Below the pieces are notes generated by a model. That model was not told the origin of the DNA, searched no databases, and worked only from the letters and a program-made list of their open reading frames with translations. Made by a program: the position numbers and the translations under genes. This document shows, one piece after another, positions 36,313-45,270 of a stretch of 64,000 nt of DNA. Source of the DNA: Massilia varians (lineage in GTDB: Bacteria > Pseudomonadota > Gammaproteobacteria > Burkholderiales > Burkholderiaceae_D); NCBI RefSeq assembly GCF_027923905.1, contig NZ_AP026966.1, positions 434,001 through 498,000 of the forward strand. The letters are read 5' to 3'. Each line of letters begins with the position of its first letter. Positions within the stretch are counted from its first letter, which is position 1.

Positions 36313-39300
36313 ATGTATTACCCCAAGGCTAAGCAGACATTGATGAGCCTGGCAGTCGCCAGCGCATGCGCGGCATTCATTCCGGCGCATGCCCAGGAAG
36401 CCGCCTCGACCCCCGGGGTTGCCAGCACCACCGCCGCGACCACCGACCCGGCAGCCCTGACCCCTCAGGAAGCCAGCACCCCATCCTCGCCGGCCGGCGT
36501 CCAGACCGTCGTCGTGACCGGCCTGCGCGCCAGCCTCGAATCCTCGATGGCCCTCAAGCGCAACGCGCAGGGCTTCGTCGACGGCATCGTCGCCGAAGAC
36601 ATCGGCAAGTTCCCCGACACCAACCTGGCCGAATCCTTGCAGCGCATCAGCGGCGTGTCGATCGACCGCAGCATCGGCGAAGGCTCGAAAGTCACCGTGC
36701 GCGGCGTCGGTCCCGACTTCAACCTGGTGCTGCTCAACGGCCGCCAGATGCCGACCTCGAACCTGGGCGACCGTCCGGGGCGCGCCTACGACTTCGCCAA
36801 CATCGCTTCCGAAGCGATCTCGCAGCTGCAGGTCTACAAGTCGGCCCGCGCCGAGACCCCGACCGGCGGCATCGGCGCCACCATCAACGTGCTGACCGCG
36901 CGTCCGCTGGCGCGTCCCGGCCTGCAGGCTAGCATCGGCGTCAAGGGCGTGCATGACCGCTCGGCCGAGAACCTGCCGGCAGACGTCAAGCGCGGCGGCA
37001 GCCTCACCCCGGAAGTGTCTGGCATCTACAGCAATACCTCGGCCGACGGCCGCTTCGGCATCGGCCTGTCGGCCAGCTACCAGGAACGCAACCTGGGCTA
37101 CAACGTGGCGTCCGTCGGCAACGGCTGGAAGGGCCCGTTCCGCGGCGACGAGAACAACTGGGGCACGATTCCCCAGCCAGGCACCGATGGTTCGGACCGC
37201 ATCACCAATCGTCCCGACCCGAGCGACCTGTACCAGGTTCCGCAGAACATGAACTACGCCATGAGCGGCATCCAGCGCCAGCGCACCAACGGCCAGCTGG
37301 TGTTCCAGTTCGCGCCGACCAAGGCTTTGACTACCACCCTCGACTATACGTACTCGGAAAACAAGATCCAGACCCGCCGCCAGGACGTGTCGGCCTGGTT
37401 CAACTTCGGCCCGTCCAGCAGCACCTGGACCGACGGCCCGGTCGCCGCGCCGCTGGTCTACACCGAACTGATCCCGACCAACAACAGCGACATCGCGATG
37501 GGCGGCGCCGACTTCGCCACCAAGACCCAGAACAAGTCGCTCGGCTTCAATGCCGCATGGCGCGTCAACAGCGACCTGCGTTTCGAGCTCGACGCCCACA
37601 AGTCGACCGCCGAATCCAAGCCCGACAGCCCCTGGGGCTCGTCCAACACCCTGGGCACCTCGAGCTTCAGCCGCGGCGACACCAGCGTCGACTTCTCGCA
37701 GGACCTGCCGGTCCTGAGCATCAAGGGCGCCGACTTCCAGCGCGCACCGCAGCAGGTCACCGGCTCGGTGTTCGAGAACGGCTACGTGAAGAGCGAAGTC
37801 AAGCAGGTCCAGACCCACGGCAGCTGGAAGATGCTGGAAGCCTCGGAGCTGAAGTTTGGCCTGGGCCATACCGACGTCAACAACCGTTCGGCCTTCTCGG
37901 TGCAGCAGCGCGACACCTGGGGCGGCGCCACCGTGGCGTCGGACTACCCGGCCAGCTACTTCCACCAGGAGAGCCTGCGCCAGTACTTCGACAACATCGA
38001 CGGCCACGACAACCCGAACCTGTTCAACACCTTCTACACCTTTGACTTCAACCAGCTGCGCGAGCTGGCCGCCAAGGCGTCCGGCCTGCCGGAGCTGTAC
38101 CGTCCGAAGACCGTCTACGACACCGACCAGCGCACCCGCGAGAAGTCCAAGAGCCTGTACCTGCAGTTCAACACTGACTGGGACTTCGCCATGCCGGTGC
38201 ACACCTCGGTCGGGGTGCGCTACGAGAAGACCGACATCACCTCGACCGCGCTGGTGCCGATCGCCACCCAGATCAGCTGGGTCTCGCAAAACGAATTCCC
38301 GGTGGCCTTCGGCGCACCGAACTTCACCACCCTGACCGGCAAGTACAAGCACGTGCTGCCGAGCTTCGACGCCGACATCGACCTGCGCTCGGACATGAAG
38401 GGCCGCTTCAGCTACGGCGAAACCATCGGCCGCGCACGCTATGACCAGCTGACCGGCGGCCAGGTGCTCGATACCCTGGCCCGTGTCGAGGGCGGCACCG
38501 GACGCCAGGGCAACCCGGGCCTGCTGCCGGTCAAGTCGAAGAACATCGACCTGGCCTGGGAGTGGTACTACAACAAGTCGAGCTTCGTCTCGCTCGGTCA
38601 CTTCCGCAAGCGCCTGGAGAATTACGCCGGCCAGTCGCAGGTCGTCGCCCAGCCCTTCAACCTGCGTACCCCCGTGGGCGGCACCTACTGGAATGCGGCG
38701 CTGGCGAACGGCTGCTCGAACGCGGACACCACCTGCATCCGCAACTACATCTTCCGCAACTTCGCCGGCCAGCCGGGCGTGACGCGCGGTGCGGACGACG
38801 CCTCGGGCAACGCCACCGGCACCATCGTCGGCCAGCCGAACGACCCGGTCGCCAACTTCAAGATCACCAGCTACTCGAACCAGAAGCAGGCGCGCCTGCG
38901 TGGCCTCGAGCTGAACGTGCAGCACATGTTCGGCAGCTCGGGCTTCGGCATCCAGGCCAACTACACCAAGGTGGATTCGGGCCTGCAGTACGATAATTCG
39001 AGCATCGGCGAGCAGTTCGCGCTGGTCGGCCTGAGCGACTCGGCCAACCTGGTGGGCATCTTCGAGAACGACAAGTGGAACGTGCGCGCGGCCTACAACT
39101 GGCGCGACAAGTTCCTGTCGTCGACCTTCGACGGCGCCGGCCCGAACCCGAACTACGTCGAGGCCTACGGCCAGCTGGACCTGAGCATCGGCTACAACGT
39201 GAGCAAGAACATCAGCGTCCAGTTCGAGGGCATCAACCTGACCGACGAGATCCGCCGCGTGCATGGCCGTAACGAACGCCAGGCGCTGTACGTGGAGCAG

Positions 39301-39342
39301 TCCGGTCCGCGCTACATGCTGTCGGCCCGTTACAAGTTCTAA
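36313..39342 (+). CDS. TonB-dependent receptor (Caulobacter-type, carbohydrate uptake)
   Basis: A 1009-residue outer-membrane receptor. A signal peptide ending PAHAQ is followed by an Ala/Thr/Pro-rich linker and QTVVVTGLRASLESS, a TonB-box-like element leading into the plug (FVDGIVAEDIGKFPDTNLAE, VTVRGVGPDFNLVLLNGRQM). The rest is a 22-strand barrel ending in an aromatic residue (YKF). Plug signatures fit the TIGR01782 group that imports oligosaccharides. Expression is controlled by the LacI-type operator upstream. AGGAGAG precedes the start. Likely ligand: beta-glucan oligosaccharides, from the surrounding GH16/GH1/GH3 genes. Confidence 0.92.
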   Translation: MYYPKAKQTLMSLAVASACAAFIPAHAQEAASTPGVASTTAATTDPAALTPQEASTPSSPAGVQTVVVTGLRASLESSMALKRNAQGFVDGIVAEDIGKFPDTNLAESLQRISGVSIDRSIGEGSKVTVRGVGPDFNLVLLNGRQMPTSNLGDRPGRAYDFANIASEAISQLQVYKSARAETPTGGIGATINVLTARPLARPGLQASIGVKGVHDRSAENLPADVKRGGSLTPEVSGIYSNTSADGRFGIGLSASYQERNLGYNVASVGNGWKGPFRGDENNWGTIPQPGTDGSDRITNRPDPSDLYQVPQNMNYAMSGIQRQRTNGQLVFQFAPTKALTTTLDYTYSENKIQTRRQDVSAWFNFGPSSSTWTDGPVAAPLVYTELIPTNNSDIAMGGADFATKTQNKSLGFNAAWRVNSDLRFELDAHKSTAESKPDSPWGSSNTLGTSSFSRGDTSVDFSQDLPVLSIKGADFQRAPQQVTGSVFENGYVKSEVKQVQTHGSWKMLEASELKFGLGHTDVNNRSAFSVQQRDTWGGATVASDYPASYFHQESLRQYFDNIDGHDNPNLFNTFYTFDFNQLRELAAKASGLPELYRPKTVYDTDQRTREKSKSLYLQFNTDWDFAMPVHTSVGVRYEKTDITSTALVPIATQISWVSQNEFPVAFGAPNFTTLTGKYKHVLPSFDADIDLRSDMKGRFSYGETIGRARYDQLTGGQVLDTLARVEGGTGRQGNPGLLPVKSKNIDLAWEWYYNKSSFVSLGHFRKRLENYAGQSQVVAQPFNLRTPVGGTYWNAALANGCSNADTTCIRNYIFRNFAGQPGVTRGADDASGNATGTIVGQPNDPVANFKITSYSNQKQARLRGLELNVQHMFGSSGFGIQANYTKVDSGLQYDNSSIGEQFALVGLSDSANLVGIFENDKWNVRAAYNWRDKFLSSTFDGAGPNPNYVEAYGQLDLSIGYNVSKNISVQFEGINLTDEIRRVHGRNERQALYVEQSGPRYMLSARYKF

Positions 39343-39363
39343 ACCGCGGAAATGGAAAACCGG

Positions 39364-39389
39364 CGGACCCTGGCATCTGCCATGGTCCG
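39364..39389 (+). other. Intergenic hairpin after the TonB receptor gene
   Basis: CGGACC-C-TGG and CCA-T-GGTCCG pair around a short loop, 22 bases past the receptor stop. There is no clear T-run. It may reduce, not stop, read-through into the halogenase genes. Confidence 0.45.
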
Positions 39390-39443
39390 CTGCGTGCATT
39401 TTCAGGGTAGACTTGCCCGAATTAGTTTTTATTGAAAACAAAT

Positions 39444-41018
39444 ATGGCGAGCACCACCATCAGGCATGTCGTCATCGTGGGCGGCGGCTCGGCCGGCTGG
39501 CTGAGCGCCGCCGTCCTGGCATCGGGCTTCCAGGCGCTGGAGCATGGTGGCCTGCGCGTGACGCTGATCGAATCGCCCGATGTGCCGACCATCGGCGTGG
39601 GCGAGGGCACCTGGCCGACCATGCGCGACACCCTGCGCGCCGCCTGCCTGTCCGAGTCCAGCTTTTTCCGCGAATGCGACGCCGCCTTCAAGCAGGGCTC
39701 GCGCTTCAACCGCTGGGTCGATGGCGGCGATCGGGACTACTATTTCCACCCCTTCGTGCTGCCCCAGGGCTGGGGCGAGGCCGACATGGCCGGCCGCTGG
39801 CTCGAACGCCATACCGACATTCCCTTCGCCGACCTGGTGACATACCAGCCGCACCTGTGCGTGCACGGGCGCGCGCCCAAGCAGGCCGCCACGCCGGAAT
39901 TCGCGGCGGTGGCCAACTACGGCTACCACCTGGACGCCGGCAAGTTCGGCCTCTTTTTAAAGAAGCACTGCCTCGAACGCCTGGGTGTCCATTTTGTGGC
40001 GGACCACGTCACCGGCATCCTCTCACACGACAATGGCGACATCGCCGCCCTGCACACCAAGGCGCACGGCGCGCTGGCGGGCGACCTGTTCGTGGACTGC
40101 ACCGGCATGCAGTCGCTGCTGCTCGGGAAGCACTACGGCGTGCCCTTCATCCCGCAGCGCGGCGTCCTGTTCAACGACAGCGCGCTGGCGGTGCAGGTGC
40201 CTTACCCGGCGGAGAATGATCCGATCGCCTCGCAGACCACCTCCACCGCCCAGGAAGCCGGCTGGATCTGGGACATCGGCCTGCCGACCCGGCGCGGCAT
40301 CGGCCACGTGTATTCGAGCGCGCACACGAGCGACGAGCAGGCCGAACGCGCGCTGCGCGCCTACATCCGCGCCACCGGCGGCCCCGAAGAGATCGCGACG
40401 CCGCGCAAGCTGTCCTTCGAACCAGGCTACCGCGAGCGCTTCTGGCACCGCAACTGCGTCGCCATTGGCTTGTCCGCCGGCTTCATCGAGCCCCTGGAAG
40501 CCTCGGCGCTGGCCATGGTCGAGTTATCGAGCGCGATGCTGCTCGACGAGATGCCGGTCACGCGCGCGCAGATGGAGATCAGCGCGCGGCGCTTCAACGA
40601 GACCTTCACCTACCGCTGGGAGCGGGTGATCGACTTCCTGAAGCTGCACTACGTCCTGAGCCGCCGCGAGGGCACGATGGATCCGCATGGCTACTGGCGC
40701 GACAACCGGCGCGAGGAGACCATCCCGCAGCGCCTCGCCGACCTGCTGGCGCTGTGGCGCCACCGTCCGCCCTCGCGCTACGACTTCAACCGCATCCAGG
40801 AAGTCTTCCCGGCGGCCAGCTACCAGTATATTTTGTACGGGATGGGCTTCCTCCCGGAACCCGCCCAGGCCCGGCGCGAACGGATCGGGGAGGGCAATGG
40901 CGCCATGGCGGATGGCTTCTTGCGCCAGGCCGCCGACCTGACGCGCCGGATGCTGCCGGCGCTGCCGGACAACCGCGCGCTCATCGCGCACATCGTGCGC
41001 CATGGCTTGCCCACCTGA
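39444..41018 (+). CDS. Tryptophan 7-halogenase-family flavoprotein (first)
   Basis: A 524-residue FAD-dependent protein of the flavin-dependent halogenase superfamily: VVIVGGGSAGWLSAAVLASG at the N-terminus, VPTIGVGEGTWPTM, ECDAAFKQGSRFNRW (with the conserved Lys position), and the halogenase WxWxIP-like motif as GWIWDIGLPTRRG, where Asp-Ile-Gly-Leu-Pro deviates. GLSAGFIEPLEASALAM is the C-terminal FAD segment. Members of this family in TonB-receptor loci have no demonstrated halogenase substrate. No good ribosome-binding site is visible; a TTG at 39432 is the alternative start. Confidence 0.88.
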   Translation: MASTTIRHVVIVGGGSAGWLSAAVLASGFQALEHGGLRVTLIESPDVPTIGVGEGTWPTMRDTLRAACLSESSFFRECDAAFKQGSRFNRWVDGGDRDYYFHPFVLPQGWGEADMAGRWLERHTDIPFADLVTYQPHLCVHGRAPKQAATPEFAAVANYGYHLDAGKFGLFLKKHCLERLGVHFVADHVTGILSHDNGDIAALHTKAHGALAGDLFVDCTGMQSLLLGKHYGVPFIPQRGVLFNDSALAVQVPYPAENDPIASQTTSTAQEAGWIWDIGLPTRRGIGHVYSSAHTSDEQAERALRAYIRATGGPEEIATPRKLSFEPGYRERFWHRNCVAIGLSAGFIEPLEASALAMVELSSAMLLDEMPVTRAQMEISARRFNETFTYRWERVIDFLKLHYVLSRREGTMDPHGYWRDNRREETIPQRLADLLALWRHRPPSRYDFNRIQEVFPAASYQYILYGMGFLPEPAQARRERIGEGNGAMADGFLRQAADLTRRMLPALPDNRALIAHIVRHGLPT

Positions 41019-41055
41019 CCAGACAACGACAACGAGAAAGTGAAAGAGACATCCC

Positions 41056-41766
41056 ATGGCCAAGCCAGTACTGCTGAATAACATCGACCACAAGGACCTG
41101 CGCATCATTACCCGTCACGGCCGCGGCCTGGACGACAGCCACGCCTACGTGCAGACCTTCGCCGGCGAGTTCCGCCTCCTGCAAGCCCATTACCCGATCA
41201 TCTTCCGCAAGCAGAGCGAAGCCCATCCCTACGAGCCGGTCGCCCTGTTCGGTTTCGAGACCGACGAGAACCTGTTCCTGGAAGACGAGCGCTGGGACGC
41301 GCCCACGCTGCCGCTGCTGGTGGAGCGCCTGCCTTTCCTGATCGGCCGCGAAGGCGACGAACTGATGATCCACATCGACGTCGACAGCCCGCGCATCAGC
41401 ACCACGGAGGGCGAGCCGATCTTCCTGCCGCACGGCGGCATGAGCCCCTACCTCGAGCACGTCAATTCGATGCTGCTGACCATCCATGAAGGCATGGGTT
41501 CTAATGCAGCGTTCATCGAAGCGCTGGAAAAGCACGAACTGCTCGAAGGTTTCGCGCTCGACATCACCCTCGACGACGGCTCGCAGAACCGCCTGGCCGG
41601 CTTCTTCACCGTCAATGAGGAGCGCCTGGCCGCGCTGGACGGCGCGGCGCTCGACAGCCTGCACAAGGCCGGCTGGCTGTCCGCCATCTACTTCCAGATC
41701 GCGTCGCTGTCGAACTTCCGCGCGCTGATCGACCGCAAGAATGCCCGCCGTGCTGCCCGCGCCTAA
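41056..41766 (+). CDS. SapC-family protein
   Basis: A 236-residue protein matching the SapC family (LNNIDHKDLRI at the start, YPIIFRKQSEAHPYEPVALFG, FLEDERWDAPTLPLLVERLPFLI in part, and LAGFFTVNEERLAALDG). Homologues are encoded in the same four-gene module (halogenase, SapC, cupin, halogenase) beside TonB receptors in Caulobacter, Xanthomonas and Massilia. Its biochemical role is unknown; the name comes from an S-layer/peptide-resistance annotation that does not explain this context. Soluble, no signal peptide. The 3' end overlaps the cupin gene by 26 bases. Confidence 0.85.
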   Translation: MAKPVLLNNIDHKDLRIITRHGRGLDDSHAYVQTFAGEFRLLQAHYPIIFRKQSEAHPYEPVALFGFETDENLFLEDERWDAPTLPLLVERLPFLIGREGDELMIHIDVDSPRISTTEGEPIFLPHGGMSPYLEHVNSMLLTIHEGMGSNAAFIEALEKHELLEGFALDITLDDGSQNRLAGFFTVNEERLAALDGAALDSLHKAGWLSAIYFQIASLSNFRALIDRKNARRAARA

Positions 41767-42763
41767 AGCCATTCGCGAACTCGCCGGCCTGACGCCGCGC
41801 GACCTCGGCCCCGGCATTCTCGCATCCACCGAGCCGATCGTGCTGCGCGGCCTGGTCGCGGCCTGGCCCATGGTCCAGGCCGCGCGCCGCTCGGCGCTCG
41901 AGGCCGACGCCTACCTGCGCCGCTTCTATCAAGACGCCACCGTCAACGCGATGCTCGGCCCGCCCGAGATCGATGGCCGCTTCTTCTACAACGAGGCGAT
42001 GGACGGCTTCAACTTCGCCCCGGTGCGTGTGCGCCTGGACAAGGTGCTGGCCGAGCTGGAACGCTACCGCGGCGCCGCCAACCCGCCGGCGATCTACGTC
42101 GGCTCGACCACCATCGACACCTGCCTGCCCGGTTTCCACGACGAGAACCGCATCGACCTGGGCGGACGCGATGCGCTCGGTTCGATCTGGATCGGCAACC
42201 GCACCCGCATCGCCGCCCACTACGACCTGCCGGACAACCTGGCCTGCGTGGTGGCCGGACGGCGCCGCTTCACCCTGTTCCCGCCCAGCCAGGTCGAGAA
42301 CCTGTACATCGGCCCGCTCGACCTGACGCCGGCCGGCCAGGCCATCAGCCTGGTCGACTTCGTCAAGCCCGACCTGGCGCGCTTCCCGCGCTTCGCCACC
42401 GCGATGGAACATGCGCTGGCGGTCGAACTGGACCCGGGCGACGCGCTGTTCATCCCCAGCATGTGGTGGCACCACATCCAGGCGCTGGAAGACTTCAACG
42501 TGCTGGTGAATTACTGGTGGCGCCAGTCCCCCGACTACATGGACACGCCGATGAACGCGATGATGCACGCCTTGATGAGCGTGCGCGACCTGCCTTTGGC
42601 ACAGCGCAAGGCCTGGGCCGTGCTGTTCCGCCATTACGTGTTCGAGGCGGACGACGAGACCGTGGCCCACATCCCGCCGCATGCGCGCCGCGCCCTGGGT
42701 CCGATGGATGCCGACAGCGTGCGCAGCATCCGCGCCCAACTACTGAAAAGAATGAATCGCTGA
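41741..42763 (+). CDS. JmjC/cupin-like protein (cupin_8)
   Basis: A 340-residue protein with a cupin_8/JmjC-like fold: PIVLRGLVAAWPMVQAA at the start, HYDLPDNLACVVAGRRRFTLFPP containing the HxD iron-binding pair, and FIPSMWWHHIQALEDFNVLVNYWW with the distal His. The pattern predicts a 2-oxoglutarate/Fe(II)-type oxygenase, though the target is unknown. Its ATG lies inside the sapC gene, giving translational coupling; the halogenase gene follows 10 bases later. Confidence 0.85.
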   Translation: MPAVLPAPKAIRELAGLTPRDLGPGILASTEPIVLRGLVAAWPMVQAARRSALEADAYLRRFYQDATVNAMLGPPEIDGRFFYNEAMDGFNFAPVRVRLDKVLAELERYRGAANPPAIYVGSTTIDTCLPGFHDENRIDLGGRDALGSIWIGNRTRIAAHYDLPDNLACVVAGRRRFTLFPPSQVENLYIGPLDLTPAGQAISLVDFVKPDLARFPRFATAMEHALAVELDPGDALFIPSMWWHHIQALEDFNVLVNYWWRQSPDYMDTPMNAMMHALMSVRDLPLAQRKAWAVLFRHYVFEADDETVAHIPPHARRALGPMDADSVRSIRAQLLKRMNR

Positions 42764-42773
42764 GGAGGGAGAC

Positions 42774-44291
42774 ATGGAACAAGGACTGAACGGCATCGGC
42801 AAGCCGGTGCGGCGCGTCGTCATCGCGGGCGGCGGCACCGCCGGCTGGATGGCGGCCGCCTGCATCTCGAAGGTGCTGGGCAAGCGCCTCGACATCAAGC
42901 TGGTCGAGTCCGACGAGATCGGCACCGTGGGCGTGGGCGAGGCGACCATCCCGACCCTGCTGAACTTCCACAATCTCCTCGAGATCAACGAGCAGGAGTT
43001 CATGGCCGAGACCAAGGCCACCTTCAAGCTCGGGATCAGCTTCGAGAACTGGCGCAACGTGAACGAGGACTATATCCACTCGTTCGGCCTGACCGGCACC
43101 GACCACTGGACCGCCGGCTTCCAGCACTTCTGGCACAAGGGCCGCGAGCGCGGGCTGGCCGGCGACTACGGCGACTACTGCCTGGAGCTGCGCGCCGCGC
43201 AGGAGAACAAGTTCGCCCATCTGCCGCAGAATGGCAGGAACTTCGGCATGAACTACGCCTACCACCTCGATGCGAGCGCCTATGCGCGCTACCTGCGCAG
43301 GTTCAGCGAGCGCTTCGGCGTGCAGCGCATCGAAGGCAAGATCGTCGACGTGAGCACCAGCGCATTGAGCGGACAGGTGCGTTCGATCGCGCTCGATTCG
43401 GGCGCGGACATCGAGGGCGACCTGTTCATCGACTGCACCGGTTTTCGCGCGCTGCTGATCGGGCAGGCGCTCGGCGTCGGGTATGAAAACTGGTCGCAAT
43501 GGCTGTTCAACGACAGCGCGGCCGCGCTGCAGACCAGCTCGGTGGGCGATGCGGTCCCGCTCACGCGCTCGATCGCCCATCCCTTCGGCTGGCAATGGCG
43601 CATTCCGCTGCAGCACCGCGTCGGCAACGGCATCGTGTTCTCGAGCCGCTACGTGGAAGAGGGCGCGGCGATTCAAGCGCTGCTGGGGAATGTCGAAGGC
43701 GAGGCCCTGATGAAGCCGCGCGTGATTCGGTTCACGCCGGGCCAGCGGCGCCAGGTCTGGAAGAACAACGTGGTCGCGGTCGGCCTGTCGAGCGGCTTCC
43801 TCGAGCCGATCGAGTCGACCAGCATCCACCTGATCCAGCGCAGCATCATCCGCCTAATGCAGATGTTCCCGACCAGCGGCATCGTCCAGAGCGACGTCGA
43901 CGAGTTCAACCGCCAGGCCTGGGAAGAAGTGGAGAAGATCCGCGACTTCATCATCCTGCACTACAAGGTCAACAACCGGATCGATGCACCTTACTGGGAG
44001 GACGCGCGCAACATGGAAGTGCCGGCCTCGCTCCAGCACCGCATCGACCTGTTCCGCGAGACCGGGCGCGTGTTCCGCGTCGCGAACGAGCTGTTCGCCG
44101 AGAACTCGTGGACCCAGGTGATGCTGGGGCAGGGCATCATGCCTTACCGGCACCACCAGTCGGCCGACCTGATGGGCGACGAGGAGCTGTCGCACTTCCT
44201 CGGTGCGATCAAGGGGCAGATCGACCGCACCGTGGCCGGCCTGCCCTCGCACCAGTCCTACGTGGAGCGTTACTGCGCGACGCCAAAGTAG
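42774..44291 (+). CDS. Tryptophan halogenase-family flavoprotein (second)
   Basis: A 505-residue paralogue of the protein at 39444-41018. FAD loop VVIAGGGTAGWMAAACISK, then GTVGVGEATIPTLLNFH, KATFKLGISFENW with the conserved lysine, the complete halogenase motif HPFGWQWRIPLQHRVGNG, and GLSSGFLEPIESTSIHLI. The WxWxIP motif is intact here, in contrast to the first copy, so this one is the better candidate for a real flavin-dependent halogenase. GAGGAGGGAGAC precedes the start. It ends the four-gene module. Confidence 0.9.
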   Translation: MEQGLNGIGKPVRRVVIAGGGTAGWMAAACISKVLGKRLDIKLVESDEIGTVGVGEATIPTLLNFHNLLEINEQEFMAETKATFKLGISFENWRNVNEDYIHSFGLTGTDHWTAGFQHFWHKGRERGLAGDYGDYCLELRAAQENKFAHLPQNGRNFGMNYAYHLDASAYARYLRRFSERFGVQRIEGKIVDVSTSALSGQVRSIALDSGADIEGDLFIDCTGFRALLIGQALGVGYENWSQWLFNDSAAALQTSSVGDAVPLTRSIAHPFGWQWRIPLQHRVGNGIVFSSRYVEEGAAIQALLGNVEGEALMKPRVIRFTPGQRRQVWKNNVVAVGLSSGFLEPIESTSIHLIQRSIIRLMQMFPTSGIVQSDVDEFNRQAWEEVEKIRDFIILHYKVNNRIDAPYWEDARNMEVPASLQHRIDLFRETGRVFRVANELFAENSWTQVMLGQGIMPYRHHQSADLMGDEELSHFLGAIKGQIDRTVAGLPSHQSYVERYCATPK

Positions 44292-44301
44292 GACGGAAGG
44301 G

Positions 44302-44475
44302 CTACCAGCCGTGCTCCAGCACGTGCAGCCAGGTGCCCGCGCTGACTGCCAGGGCGATGCAGGCCGCGCTCCCGAGGATGCCGGCATCGCGCCGGTTGCG
44401 CGACCTGAACTCGCGCCATGCAACCCAGGCAAGGCACATGCCGATCAGGCCATTCGAGACCAGCATGGCGCTCAT
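44302..44475 (-). CDS. Small membrane protein downstream of a nuoA-like gene
   Basis: A 57-residue hydrophobic protein (MSAMLVSNGLIGMCLAWVAWRE, then SRNRRDAGILGSAACIALAVSAG) predicted to have two membrane helices linked by a basic loop. A GAGGTG box precedes the ATG at 44475. It lies 13 bases after the nuoA-like stop and so is probably the third gene of that operon. No family recognised. Confidence 0.6.
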   Translation of the reverse strand: MSAMLVSNGLIGMCLAWVAWREFRSRNRRDAGILGSAACIALAVSAGTWLHVLEHGW

Positions 44476-44488
44476 GTCGTGCACCTCC

Positions 44489-44848
44489 TCAGTCCCATTC
44501 CATCGCTCCTTTCTTCCATTCGTAGGCAAAGCCCACCGTCAGCAGGCCCAGGAAGACCATCACAGCCCAGAATCCGACGCTCTCGAGTTCCATCAGGGCC
44601 GCGGCCCAGGGGAACAGGAACACCACTTCCAGATCGAACAGGATGAACAGGATCGCGACCAGGTAGTAGCGCACGTCGAACTTCATCCGTGCGTCGCTGA
44701 AGGCTTCGAAGCCGCATTCGTAGGCCGACAGCTTTTGCGCGTCTGGCCGGTGCGGCCCGAGCGTGCGGCCCAGCAATTGCGGCACGACGCCCACGGCAAT
44801 GCCGATGAGCATGAAAAGCAGGACGGGCAAGTATTCAGAAATATCCAT
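44489..44848 (-). CDS. nuoA: NADH-quinone oxidoreductase subunit A (NuoA-like, stand-alone)
   Basis: A 119-residue protein with three membrane helices and the family signature [53 protein letters not shown]. This is subunit A of complex I. It is not next to other nuo genes, only to a SugE transporter and a small membrane protein. Because complex I nuoA is normally first of 14 genes, this may be a second, specialised copy. Confidence 0.85.
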   Translation of the reverse strand: MDISEYLPVLLFMLIGIAVGVVPQLLGRTLGPHRPDAQKLSAYECGFEAFSDARMKFDVRYYLVAILFILFDLEVVFLFPWAAALMELESVGFWAVMVFLGLLTVGFAYEWKKGAMEWD

Positions 44849-44858
44849 GATCGCTCAT

Positions 44859-45176
44859 TCAGTGTGAAACCATCTTCAGGCCGACGATGCCGGCGCCAAT
44901 CATTGCGATGCACAGCAGCCGTGCCGGCGAGGCCGATTCGCCCAGCAGCACGATGCCGATGATCGCGGTGCCGATCGCACCGATCCCGGTCCATACCGCA
45001 TAGGCGGTGCCGACCGGCAGGGTCTTCAGCGCGTGCGACAGCAGGCCGAAGCTGACCGCCATCGCCAGCAGCGTGCCGACTGACGGCCACAGGCGGCTAA
45101 AGCCTTCCGTGTACTTCAGGCCGATCGCCCAGCCAATCTCGAACAGGCCCGCGACGACGAGTATCGCCCACACCAT
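44859..45176 (-). CDS. sugE: SMR-family transporter SugE/Gdx-like
   Basis: A 105-residue small multidrug resistance protein with four membrane helices. The conserved Glu is in [23 protein letters not shown] (shown in part: [16 protein letters not shown]), and the [12 protein letters not shown] loop is characteristic of the Gdx/SugE subgroup that exports guanidinium rather than quaternary cations. It functions as an antiparallel dimer. First gene of the cluster; the LysR gene is divergent. No guanidine riboswitch was found in the 94-base upstream gap. Confidence 0.88.
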   Translation of the reverse strand: MVWAILVVAGLFEIGWAIGLKYTEGFSRLWPSVGTLLAMAVSFGLLSHALKTLPVGTAYAVWTGIGAIGTAIIGIVLLGESASPARLLCIAMIGAGIVGLKMVSH

Positions 45177-45221
45177 GATTGTTGCCTTCGCAGTAAGTTA
45201 ACGGGACCAGGCGCAGTGTAT

Positions 45222-45236
45222 ATCTCAAAACTAGAT
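45222..45236. promoter_or_regulatory. Candidate LysR box between sugE and the LysR gene
   Basis: ATCT-N7-AGAT, an interrupted palindrome that fits the T-N11-A pattern of LysR-type regulators, placed in the divergent gap. A single site of this type can arise by chance. Confidence 0.4.
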
Positions 45237-45270
45237 GGAAAAAGTCAGTAGCTATCAGTAAAATTGAAAG

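Noticed and set aside
45177..45270. Guanidine riboswitch upstream of sugE
   Set aside because: The 94-base gap is too short and shows no recognisable guanidine aptamer, only a possible LysR box.
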